Shown here piece by piece: positions 53,592 through 64,000 of a stretch of 64,000 nucleotides of DNA. Made by a program: the position numbers and the translations under genes. Source of the DNA: Aureimonas jatrophae (lineage in GTDB: Bacteria; Pseudomonadota; Alphaproteobacteria; Rhizobiales; Rhizobiaceae). Under the pieces are notes generated by a model, which saw nothing but the letters and a program-made list of their open reading frames with translations, made no database searches and had not been told where the DNA came from. Every line of letters begins with the position of its first letter. The stretch's first letter is position 1. Where the stretch lies: positions 683,262 to 747,261 of the forward strand of contig NZ_FNIT01000001.1 in the NCBI RefSeq assembly GCF_900104035.1, read 5' to 3'.

Positions 53592-55748
53592 CTACGACCA
53601 AACCATCTTAACGGGCGCGGAGACCACGGTGCGCAGACCAGGCCGGTTGTCGTGGGTCTCCAACGTTCCACCGATCTGGGACACCACCGCCTGCAGCATG
53701 CGCGAGCCAAACCCCGTCCCCTTCACGGTCGATCCCTTGCCCGCTCCCCGATCGGCAACGATGAGCCGGAAGCGGTCGTGGTGCTGCTCGAGCGCGATAG
53801 CGAGCGGCCCGGGTTGCCCCTCGTAGGCATACTTGCTCGCGTTGATCACCAGTTCGGTCACGATCAAACCAACGGGGACGGCCCGGTCGGCCGAGATCAG
53901 GACAGGTACGAGATCGAAGTGGATACGCTCACGCCATCCCTCTTCCATCGACGACACGAGGTCCTCGACCAGTTCCTCCAGATAACGCCCGAGATCCACG
54001 ACCTCGACGCTCGCACCGGTGTAGAGTCGGCGATGCACGAGTGAGACCGCACCGATCCGTCGTTGAGCTTCCGCCAGATGCGTCACCGCCTCGCTGCCGG
54101 ACGCCTCCAGCGCCTGCATGCGCAGGAAGGTCATGACGAGCTGGAGGCTGTTCTGGACGCGATGGTTGACCTCCTTCAGAAGGAAGTCCTTCTGCCCGAT
54201 CAGCGCCTCATTCTCGCGGATCGTGAGCGCCAGTTCCTCGTTCAGCACCCGAAGGCGTTGCGTGGCACGCTCTTCGCGCAGGCGCCGCACCAAGCGATCG
54301 GCGGACTCGATCTCGGCCAGCGACCACGGCTTCGATCGACCTCGGACGGTCTCGGTCCAGTCCTCGAAGGACGAGCGTGGCGTCAGAACGGCCGTTGGAT
54401 CGGCGGCCACATTCTTGTGCGGGTTGCCGGCCCAGTTGACCACCTCCAGCTTCTCGGCCCGGAACCAGAGAAGAAGGGTCGGGACTTCCGTCGACATCAC
54501 GACACTGAGGAGACCGCTGGCCAGGGACCGGTATCGTCCCGCTTCCGCCAACTCTTCAGACAGGCGGTCGGTCGCAACTGGCGTGTGGGGAACGGAGCGG
54601 CGCGCAAACGAACCCAGCTCAAGGATCGCATCATCGTCCGGGCAGCGCCCGTTCGTGAAGAGGTCGCCGCCCTGGATCGCGGCAAACCCGTCCGCACCGA
54701 GCATCTTGCGCAGGTCTGCACCCGCATCGCGAAAGAACTCGGCCAGCGTCGTATCACGCCCGAGCCGAGCGCAGGCTGCATCCTCGCTTGCCCGCAAGCG
54801 GATGCGTTCACGGTACAGGACGGCTTCGTCCTTGGCGCGGATCTGGCGCGACAGGCCGCTGGCCAGCGTGCGCGCTGCGACGCGGGTGCCGAGCGTCAGA
54901 TGACGCGGCGTGCGGTTGTGGCAGGCGATCAGCCCCCACAGCACCCCGTCCTGAACGATCGAGACCGAGGCGGAGGCTGCGACCTCCATGTTGCGCAGGT
55001 ACTGGATGTGGATCGGGGAGACGCTGCGAAGCGACGCGTCGCTGAGGTCGAGGGGAGGAAGCGATGCATCCCCGGCGCGAAGCGGGGCCGGTTCGTAACC
55101 GACGTCCGGTATGACCCTGATACGGTTGCGCACGTAGAGGTCGCGCGCCTGCCGCGGGATGTCGCCGGCCGGGAAGTGGTGGTTCATGAAGGAGCCGACG
55201 CCGTCCGCATCGGACTCGCCCACCACAACGCCTGCCTCGTCCTCCAGAAAGCGGTAGACCATCACGCGGTCGTAGCCGGTGAGTTCGCGGAACACCTCGG
55301 CGGCCTCGCGGTACAGATCGCTCAAGCCGATCGTGCGCTCGAAGCGATGGCTGGCTGCTTCCAGCATAGCCAGCATGGCAAGCGGACGCTCCCCTGCCGC
55401 CTCGGCCGGTTCGAGTTCCACGAGAACATGCTCGCCCGACAGGTGGGCCGAGACGTCGAACGTCTCCTTTTGACCGATCAACGGCTCCAGGACCGCGACG
55501 TCGCCTGCCGATAGAGCCGACGTGTCGAGCGACTGGCCAATCAGGTCCGTCAGCGGAACGCCGCGCCATTCCGGGGTGAGCCGCCCCTCGACGTCGCCTG
55601 CAACGGCCTGCACCAGTCCGGTCCGCGGATCGGCGACGAGAAGCAGGCCGTGCGGCTGGATGGAACCGGGAATATGGATCGGCTCTCGGTCGCACAGCGT
55701 CAGGTCGAGGGCGGCGGGGGCTTGGAGAAGCACGAGGCCTCCGGGCAT
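53592..55748 (-). CDS. bphP: Bacteriophytochrome with HWE-type kinase
   Basis: 718 residues. PAS-GAF-PHY photosensory core: Cys19 in LTLCDREPIHIPGSIQPHG is the expected biliverdin attachment site, FPAGDIPRQAR is the PASDIP-like motif, LIACHNRTPR lies in GAF, and TPRSSFEDW is the PHY tongue PRxSF motif. The C-terminal kinase has an HWE/HisKA_2 phospho-acceptor region (LLKEVNHRVQNSLQLV, His about 529). It should sense red/far-red light in the cytoplasm. No haem oxygenase or response regulator is adjacent. Confidence 0.93.
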   Translation of the reverse strand: MPGGLVLLQAPAALDLTLCDREPIHIPGSIQPHGLLLVADPRTGLVQAVAGDVEGRLTPEWRGVPLTDLIGQSLDTSALSAGDVAVLEPLIGQKETFDVSAHLSGEHVLVELEPAEAAGERPLAMLAMLEAASHRFERTIGLSDLYREAAEVFRELTGYDRVMVYRFLEDEAGVVVGESDADGVGSFMNHHFPAGDIPRQARDLYVRNRIRVIPDVGYEPAPLRAGDASLPPLDLSDASLRSVSPIHIQYLRNMEVAASASVSIVQDGVLWGLIACHNRTPRHLTLGTRVAARTLASGLSRQIRAKDEAVLYRERIRLRASEDAACARLGRDTTLAEFFRDAGADLRKMLGADGFAAIQGGDLFTNGRCPDDDAILELGSFARRSVPHTPVATDRLSEELAEAGRYRSLASGLLSVVMSTEVPTLLLWFRAEKLEVVNWAGNPHKNVAADPTAVLTPRSSFEDWTETVRGRSKPWSLAEIESADRLVRRLREERATQRLRVLNEELALTIRENEALIGQKDFLLKEVNHRVQNSLQLVMTFLRMQALEASGSEAVTHLAEAQRRIGAVSLVHRRLYTGASVEVVDLGRYLEELVEDLVSSMEEGWRERIHFDLVPVLISADRAVPVGLIVTELVINASKYAYEGQPGPLAIALEQHHDRFRLIVADRGAGKGSTVKGTGFGSRMLQAVVSQIGGTLETHDNRPGLRTVVSAPVKMVWS

Positions 55749-55902
55749 GAGAAGTCGAAGCGATCTGTGGGTCCGTATACGGGACCCGGAGATCGTCGGG
55801 CAACGAAGCGTTCGGTAGGAAGCACTCGGTTGCGCGTGGCCTTTTGCCGTAGCCTAAGCAGCGACTAGGCATCGCGTACTGTGTCATCCATCGGCTGCGC
55901 AG

Positions 55903-56208
55903 TTATCCACCCGAACGATGCTTCGTCACGGCCTCGGTGGCCCGCTCGCGCTCCGGCGCCATCACCAGACTGCGCGGCTTGTAGGGTGAACGACTGGCTT
56001 GCACCCCCGGGGCGCTGTAGTGGATCCGGTAGGCGAGATCGTCGAGATAAGCGGTCCCGCGATCACGCCACAGCGCGACTTCCTCGTCGGTCAACCGAAG
56101 CAGGAACAGGTAGTCCACCGCACTATGGCTGCACAGCACGTCGAGATAAAAGCCTCCGTCCTCTTCGAGGAGGACCCAGCCGTAGTGCTCGTCGTCCAAA
56201 ACGATCAT
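55903..56208 (-). CDS. Hypothetical protein, 101 aa
   Basis: ATG 56208 with GGAAG upstream gives MIVLDDEHYGWVLLEEDGGF. An alternative GTG at 56256 overlaps the stop of the hybrid kinase (GTGA) and would add 16 residues. Contains YLDVLCSHSAVDYLFLLRLT and a basic tail. No family recognised; probably co-transcribed with the kinase. Confidence 0.55.
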   Translation of the reverse strand: MIVLDDEHYGWVLLEEDGGFYLDVLCSHSAVDYLFLLRLTDEEVALWRDRGTAYLDDLAYRIHYSAPGVQASRSPYKPRSLVMAPERERATEAVTKHRSGG

Positions 56209-56252
56209 GCCACTTCCCGCTTCCGCCGAACGCGATACGCCAAGCAGCCACG

Positions 56253-59216
<2,964 letters not shown>

Positions 59217-59371
59217 GCATGTTCCTTGCGCGGGCTTTGATGGTTGGAAGAGGTGCCCGGCCGAGGCAATCTAGTCTCTTGAAGGCACGGTCATAGGCGC
59301 TTTGAGCGATGAGGATGCAACCTCGTCATCCTCCGTTGCTCTTGCAGAGCAGTCGGTTGAAAAACGAAGCG

Positions 59372-61348
59372 CTACAAGGACCCGGTCAACTCGAACCGGA
59401 TGCCTCCGGGCTTGAAGTCGATGCGCCCCTCACCGTTAAAGTAGGCAGCCACGATCTGCTCTATCAGTTTAGACCCAAAACCACGCCGCTCTGGCACAGC
59501 CACATTAGGGCCGTCATTTTCAACCCAGCTAAACTCGAACCTCCCGTCCGTCACGGCCCAATTCATGGTGACGCGACCGGTCTCGTTGGAGAGCGCGCCG
59601 TATTTGGCTGCGTTCGTCGCCAGTTCGTGGATCGCGAGCGAGAGGCCGAGAGCCTGCTGCGCCGAGAGGCGAAGACTAGGGCCGCTGCTCGAAATGCGCC
59701 CTTCACCGGTTCTATGCGGACGGATAGCCGCTTCGACGACACTGCGCACGTCAGCTTCGTCCGACAATGCACCTGTCAGAATGTCCTGAGCTCGGGCCAA
59801 TGCCGATAGACGGTTGCCGATAGCTTTGCGTCCTTCCTCCATCGAAGTTGTCTGACGCAACGTTTGCGTGGCGATGGCTTGAACCATGGCCAGCGTGTTC
59901 TTCATGCGGTGCGCCAGCTCGCGATTGAGAACGCGTTGGCTTTCCTCCGCCTCGACACGCGACACGGCGACCTGCACGCGGTCGCTGATCTGGCTCATGA
60001 ACTGCTTCTCGCCGTCCGTCCAAGACCGAAGGGATCGGGAATGGGCAAAGACCAGCGCGAAGGGGTGACCGGTGCGATTGATGGTCAGACCCATGAATGA
60101 CTTCGCATCGATCTCAGCCAGCGTCGTGCGCTGAGCGCTGTAGTCTACGGCCAAAGTGATGTCGTCGACCGCGACGATCCCAGTATGTCCAGCACCATCG
60201 GTTCGAAAGGGCAGGGCGCCTCCGGCAAGGCTGCTCATTCCCGGCTCGCACCAGTCGGTCTGTACATCGACGCTGTCGCCAGCGGCGCTCACGGTGCCAA
60301 ACCCAACCCGATCGGCTTCCAACCCGTCAGCCACGCAGCGCGCAGCCGCGAGCACGATCTCGTCTAGGCTAGGCCGATCACGAAGCTCATCGCCCAATGT
60401 CAGGAGCGCGGCTTGGCGGTGATCGCGTTTGATGCGGTCGGTGACCTCCTGGAACAGGACCGTGAAGCGGTCGCCTCCGACGGCCTGGGCGACCCCCTCG
60501 TACCATCGACCAATCGAGCCGACCTGCCGTGTGAAGCGTGCCGGCTCCCCGGTTTCGACGACACCTGCGATTTCCTGCACCCAAGCCTCTTCGACATGCG
60601 AGAGGATCTCGCGAACCGTTCGGCCGGTCGCCGTTCGAGGATCGAGGCTCATGAGCTCGCCCCAGGATCGGTTCATCTCTTCGTAGCGCCAATCGACGAC
60701 GCGTCCTGCCTCGTCTCGAATGACGCTGCCAAGAATGAACCCTTCGCTCAGGCTTTCAAACAGGCCACGCCATTTGGCTTCGCTGTCTCGTAGGGCTCGC
60801 TCCGCTTGGGCCAGATCGCCGATCACGTCGACGCTGCGAGCGGCCGCGCGGCGCGACACGAGAAGCTGCATGACCTGCCGTGCCAACGCAGACAGCCCCT
60901 CTGCTTGGACGGAGGTCAGACCGTCGGAGCGTGCTACGTGATCGAGCACGCAAAGCGTGCCGAGTGTGTGTCCGTCGGGTGTGACGAGCGGTGCGCCTGC
61001 GTAGAAGCGCAGATGCGGCTTCCCGGTTACAAGCGTATTGGCCGCCGTACGCTCATCCCGCGCCAAGTCCGGGATGACCAGAAGCTCCGGTTGCCGGAGA
61101 GCGTATTGGCAGACGGACTGAGAGATCGGCGTCTCAGCTAGCGCGAAGCCTCGGCGGGCTTTGAACCATTGCCGATCCCGGTCCACTAGGCTCACCAAGG
61201 CGACCGGGGCGTCACAGATCTGCGTGGCAAGTGTCACGACATCGTCGAAACCGGTCTCCGGCGATGTGTCGAGGATCTCGAAGCTACGCAGTGCGGCAAG
61301 CCGTGCTTCATCCTCCACCGGTGTCGGCTCCGGTTCACCCCTATGCAT
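59372..61348 (-). CDS. GAF-PAS-GAF HWE histidine kinase
   Basis: 658 residues from ATG 61348 (MHRGEPEPTPVEDEARLAAL); the longer frame to 61456 runs into the divergent promoter. N-terminal GAF (about 15-165), PAS (about 185-305), second GAF (about 320-450), then an HWE kinase core: LAHRMKNTLAMVQAIATQTL, ELATNAAKYGALSNETGRV, SWVENDGP. Cytoplasmic. Divergent from a single-domain response regulator, the likely partner. HWE kinases often act in the alphaproteobacterial general stress response; no PhyR or NepR is seen here. Confidence 0.92.
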   Translation of the reverse strand: MHRGEPEPTPVEDEARLAALRSFEILDTSPETGFDDVVTLATQICDAPVALVSLVDRDRQWFKARRGFALAETPISQSVCQYALRQPELLVIPDLARDERTAANTLVTGKPHLRFYAGAPLVTPDGHTLGTLCVLDHVARSDGLTSVQAEGLSALARQVMQLLVSRRAAARSVDVIGDLAQAERALRDSEAKWRGLFESLSEGFILGSVIRDEAGRVVDWRYEEMNRSWGELMSLDPRTATGRTVREILSHVEEAWVQEIAGVVETGEPARFTRQVGSIGRWYEGVAQAVGGDRFTVLFQEVTDRIKRDHRQAALLTLGDELRDRPSLDEIVLAAARCVADGLEADRVGFGTVSAAGDSVDVQTDWCEPGMSSLAGGALPFRTDGAGHTGIVAVDDITLAVDYSAQRTTLAEIDAKSFMGLTINRTGHPFALVFAHSRSLRSWTDGEKQFMSQISDRVQVAVSRVEAEESQRVLNRELAHRMKNTLAMVQAIATQTLRQTTSMEEGRKAIGNRLSALARAQDILTGALSDEADVRSVVEAAIRPHRTGEGRISSSGPSLRLSAQQALGLSLAIHELATNAAKYGALSNETGRVTMNWAVTDGRFEFSWVENDGPNVAVPERRGFGSKLIEQIVAAYFNGEGRIDFKPGGIRFELTGSL

Positions 61349-61526
61349 GCCCGCGTCCGATCCTTCGGCTCTGGCGCACTTTGTCCCGAAAGTCCGCGCA
61401 GGCGTTCTATGTTCGTTTCCCGTTTGACGAAAGCCACATTCGCCTCGACGCAGCACGCAATCGTCGTTACCGGGATCGAAACCTGCCGCGGGGCATTCTC
61501 CGCAACACAGCGAAGCAAGGTACGCT

Positions 61527-61928
61527 ATGGCGCAGTCGTTCTCACCCGACAGTTATGCTGTCCTGATTGTCGAGGATGACCCGTTCATCATGGCTGAGGC
61601 CGTCGATTTGGTAGAAGAGGCGGGCTTTCGCGCCTACACCGCGCGTAACGCCGACCAAGCCATTCGACATTTGGAGCGTCACTCCGACATCCGAGTCCTG
61701 TTCACGGACATAGATATGCCTGGGACGATGGACGGTCTAAAGCTTGCTCATGCGGTTCGGGACCGCTGGCCTCCTGTCACCATCATGGTTGTTTCGGGCA
61801 ATGTGAAGGTGCAGCAGTCGGATCTGCCGACTGACGGCGTGTTCTTCGCTAAGCCTTATCCTCCTGAAGACGTTCTTCGTAGCTTGGCCGGCGTCGCCAA
61901 AGAACTGGAAAGCCTAGCATCGAACTGA
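61527..61928 (+). CDS. Single-domain response regulator
   Basis: 133 residues with only a receiver domain: acidic pair in LIVEDDPF, phospho-acceptor Asp in VLFTDIDMPGTMDGL, Ser in VVSGN and Lys in FFAKPYPPEDV. No output domain, so it acts by protein contact or as a phosphate sink. Divergent from the HWE kinase gene and followed by the CCGAT repeat tract. Confidence 0.92.
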   Translation: MAQSFSPDSYAVLIVEDDPFIMAEAVDLVEEAGFRAYTARNADQAIRHLERHSDIRVLFTDIDMPGTMDGLKLAHAVRDRWPPVTIMVVSGNVKVQQSDLPTDGVFFAKPYPPEDVLRSLAGVAKELESLASN

Positions 61929-62040
61929 TTGCAGAGCGGGCTGGCTTACTTGTCGTTTGATTGTGCCAAACGGCGAATGGCTGTTGTTTACTGCCGTGAG
62001 GATGGGGCGTCCAGCTTCTGCCGGACCATGCCAGCTTCTT

Positions 62041-62094
62041 CCGATCCGATCCGATCCGATCCGATCCGATCCGATCCGATCCGATCCGATCCGA
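62041..62094. repeat. Ten tandem CCGAT units
   Basis: Perfect pentanucleotide repeat (62041-62090) plus a partial unit. It lies between the single-domain regulator and a diguanylate cyclase, about 100 bp before the latter's ATG. Unit length is not a multiple of three and each junction creates GATC. Copy-number change by slippage could alter promoter spacing. Confidence 0.97.
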
Positions 62095-62194
62095 CGCGAC
62101 GTCGCCCGCACGCCGGTCCGTGTGCAACATGCGGCAACGCTTCCGAAATTGTGACTGGCTAAGGTTCCAGCCGATCGCAGCAAGGACGGCAACG

Positions 62195-63331
62195 ATGGGC
62201 GACGGCTTCGCCTGGACCATTCCCCTTATCCAGTCGGGCTTCGGTGTCCTGTTCCTCTTGGCACGGCGGGCGGGTGCGGCTCCGGAGGCTCGATGCTGGG
62301 GTGTTGCCTATCTTCTAACGGCTGCGGCCTTCGCTGTGCCTGCACTGGAGCCGGTGCTGCCGATCGAGATCGTTGCCGTTTCGGCCGACACGCTCTTCGC
62401 GCTCGCCTTTTACCACTACGCCAGCGCCTTGCTTGTGCGCTTCGGTGGGCCCGTGGTTTCGTGGCTGCGCTTGGTTCTTCTGGTGATCTCGATCGCTGCG
62501 CCCGCCATCGGCGTCCTGTGGATCGGGACGCTCCAGGCCGAGCTTATTGCCTCCGACGTGACGTGCTCGCTGCAACTGGCCCTGGCGCTCGTTCTCATCC
62601 CGCTTTGGCCAAAGAGCGGTATCAACCGGGCGATCGTCGCACTGTCCTGGTTCAACATCGTCGACAACCTGATCCGCACAGCTAGCATACCCTTCACGAC
62701 CGGCGGCACGTCGTTCGATACGTTCCTTGGCAGCGAGTACGGCTACCTGATGCAGGCGACCGCCATGGTCACGGGCTTCGCGTTCGCGATCCTGGCGCTG
62801 GCAAGCATCATGTCCGATGTCGTCGCAGCGCATCGGCGGGATGCTCTCATCGATCCGCTGACCGGTCTGCTGAATAGACGAGGCTTGGAGGTCACAGCCG
62901 GTCCAGGGCAAGCCGGCCGGCCCGATAGCGTGATCAGTGTCGATCTCGATCACTTCAAGCGCGTCAACGACACGTACGGCCACGAAGTTGGAGATCGCGT
63001 TCTCGTCGCGTTCGCGGATCTGATCCATCGCACTTTGCCGAGAGGTTGCGCTGGGGCACGTGTCGGCGGCGAGGAGTTCGTCGTCTGGTTGCCGGGGCGC
63101 ACGATGAGCCAAGCCGAAATGATCGCGGTCCGCTTGCGGGCTTCCATGGCGGCGCATGACTGGACGGAGGAGGGCATCGACGAGCGGCAGACCGCCAGTT
63201 TCGGCCTTGGGCTTCGGCTGGGGGAAGGGGCAGATGAAACGCTCGCGGCAGCGATCCGACGAGCCGATATTCGCCTTTATGAAGCCAAGCGCACAGGGCG
63301 CGACAGGATACGAGGACAGGTCGCAGCCTAG
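62195..63331 (+). CDS. Membrane diguanylate cyclase (GGEEF)
   Basis: 378 residues from ATG 62195 with AAGGA upstream; an in-frame start at 62120 lies closer to the repeat tract but is less likely. The N-terminal 205 residues have about six to seven membrane helices (for example IPLIQSGFGVLFLL, LVLLVISIAAPAIGVLWI). GGDEF domain about 225-375: LIDPLTGLLNRRGL, DLDHFKRVNDTYGHEVGDRV, GGEEF near 291, catalytically intact. Expression may depend on the CCGAT tract upstream. Confidence 0.9.
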   Translation: MGDGFAWTIPLIQSGFGVLFLLARRAGAAPEARCWGVAYLLTAAAFAVPALEPVLPIEIVAVSADTLFALAFYHYASALLVRFGGPVVSWLRLVLLVISIAAPAIGVLWIGTLQAELIASDVTCSLQLALALVLIPLWPKSGINRAIVALSWFNIVDNLIRTASIPFTTGGTSFDTFLGSEYGYLMQATAMVTGFAFAILALASIMSDVVAAHRRDALIDPLTGLLNRRGLEVTAGPGQAGRPDSVISVDLDHFKRVNDTYGHEVGDRVLVAFADLIHRTLPRGCAGARVGGEEFVVWLPGRTMSQAEMIAVRLRASMAAHDWTEEGIDERQTASFGLGLRLGEGADETLAAAIRRADIRLYEAKRTGRDRIRGQVAA

Positions 63332-63769
63332 CCGCAGTCATGGAAAGGGCCGCTCGCGGCAGCCCTCGTCGTCTCGCCGATGATGCCCGGACCCGTCAGG
63401 CGTCGAGCTGGCGTCGGTGCGCATAATCCAGCACGGCCGCGACGAGCGCGTCGTGCACATCGCTCGACTTGTTCCCTTCCAGCTCACGCGCGGCTATCGT
63501 CCGTCCGTGCCGGCGGCGATCTCGTTCGGGTGGTCGGGAGGACGGTGAGGTGCGCAGCGTCGAGCTGTCGTCGCTCGTGTTGACGTCGCCCGAAACGTCG
63601 TCGGGATCGTTGCGGGCGAGCCTCGGCTACGAGACGGCGGACGGTCGTAGAAGGAGACGTGGAGGCGAGCCGCCGCGCCGGTGTCGCCGCACGACGTCCG
63701 ATAGGGGTATCCGGACTGTCCGCTTCCAGGTTCCCGGAAGCGGACACGACTCGCTGGAGGCGGTCGGCG
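63332..63769. other. Gene-free stretch, 438 bp
   Basis: No convincing coding frame; the open frames here are arginine-rich artefacts of high GC. Contains the strong hairpin at 63717-63746. Confidence 0.5.
63717..63746. terminator. Perfect 11-bp hairpin, possible terminator of the SDR gene
   Basis: TGTCCGCTTCC (63717-63727) and GGAAGCGGACA (63736-63746) pair fully around an 8-base loop. It begins 23 bp after the SDR stop codon on the minus strand. No T run follows on either strand, so it may be a bidirectional or Rho-aided end, or a processing site. Confidence 0.5.
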
Positions 63770-64000
63770 CTAGACCTGTCCCATTCCCCCGTCGACGCAG
63801 AGTTCCGAGCCGGTGATGAAGCTGGCCTCGTCGCTGAGCAGGAACAGTGTGGCGGAAGCCACCTCGTCGGGGCGCGCCATGCGGCCCAAGGGGATCGGCG
63901 CGATCAGCGCCGCGCGTCCATCTTCCGGAACGGCTGCCATCATGTCGGTGTCGGTCGGGCCGGGTGCCACGACGTTGACGCGAATGCCGCGCGGCGCGAG
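63770..64000 (-). CDS. SDR-family oxidoreductase, 3' end only
   Basis: The open frame enters from the right edge: [20 protein letters not shown] then [39 protein letters not shown]. This is the C-terminal third of a classical short-chain dehydrogenase/reductase (RVN-V-PG and ITG--L-VDGG motifs). The nucleotide-binding and catalytic Tyr regions lie outside the window, so the substrate cannot be inferred. Confidence 0.9.
   Translation of the reverse strand, partial: LAPRGIRVNVVAPGPTDTDMMAAVPEDGRAALIAPIPLGRMARPDEVASATLFLLSDEASFITGSELCVDGGMGQV

Noticed and set aside
62041-62094. CCGAT tract considered as an origin or iteron array
   Set aside because: Unit is too short, no replication initiator gene is near, and there is no AT-rich region.
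61849-62220. ORFs on both strands reading through the CCGAT repeats (repeating DRIGS or SDPIR)
   Set aside because: They consist largely of the repeat translation, lack ribosome-binding sites and overlap the adjacent genes.
63484-63747. Minus-strand ORF of 87 codons near the right edge
   Set aside because: Arg/Thr/Ser-rich sequence spanning the perfect hairpin, no ribosome-binding site and no family.

Overview
The window is bacterial chromosome with two parts of different character. Bases 1 to about 40.0 kb are very GC-rich and densely packed with metabolic, transport and signalling operons. From tRNA-Thr (40056-40130) onward the DNA is visibly less GC-rich and looser, with many small unknown genes and a concentration of sensory and c-di-GMP genes. 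HWE-type kinases, an Omp25-like porin, a DUF6894 protein, a GbcAB/DgcAB/SoxBDAG betaine route and a bacteriophytochrome point to an alphaproteobacterium, most likely Hyphomicrobiales. The genus cannot be fixed from the sequence alone.

Layout: (1) 1-815, MscS-type channel cut by the window edge. (2) 1.2-8.1 kb, a small protein and a four-gene signalling unit: REC-DUF3369 histidine kinase, OmpR-type regulator, membrane sensor kinase, and a DppA-type binding protein with no permease. (3) 8.2-11.9 kb, MFS transporter, ArsB/SLC13-type transporter and exported single-cysteine MsrA. (4) 11.9-26.4 kb (minus), a complete route from glycine betaine to glycine: soxBDAG, then gbcA-gbcB-gbdR-dgcA-dgcB-etfA-etfB, with many 1-8 base overlaps. 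(5) 26.5-35.6 kb, ugpBAEC with a cytoplasmic GH3 glucosidase and a Tat-signal protein, divergent from a phosphodiesterase and an inositol-monophosphatase-family phosphatase. (6) 35.6-39.9 kb (minus), hglS-amaA-amaB for lysine/pipecolate catabolism. (7) 40.4-48 kb, DUF892 protein, diguanylate cyclase, small hypotheticals, porin, XRE and MarR regulators. (8) 48-63.3 kb, diguanylate cyclases, a chemoreceptor, a PAS-GGDEF-EAL protein, a bacteriophytochrome kinase, a CHASE3 hybrid kinase, an HWE kinase with a divergent single-domain response regulator, and a diguanylate cyclase preceded by ten CCGAT repeats. (9) The 3' end of an SDR gene at the right edge.

Non-coding signals of most value: a shared TGTCGC direct-repeat element upstream of both gbcA and soxB (probable GbdR operator); back-to-back PHO-box-like repeats between ugpB and the phosphodiesterase gene; a repeated AATCnnGACGAAACAC element in front of the two halves of the binding-protein/kinase unit; the CCGAT pentanucleotide tract; and a perfect 11-bp hairpin near the right edge.
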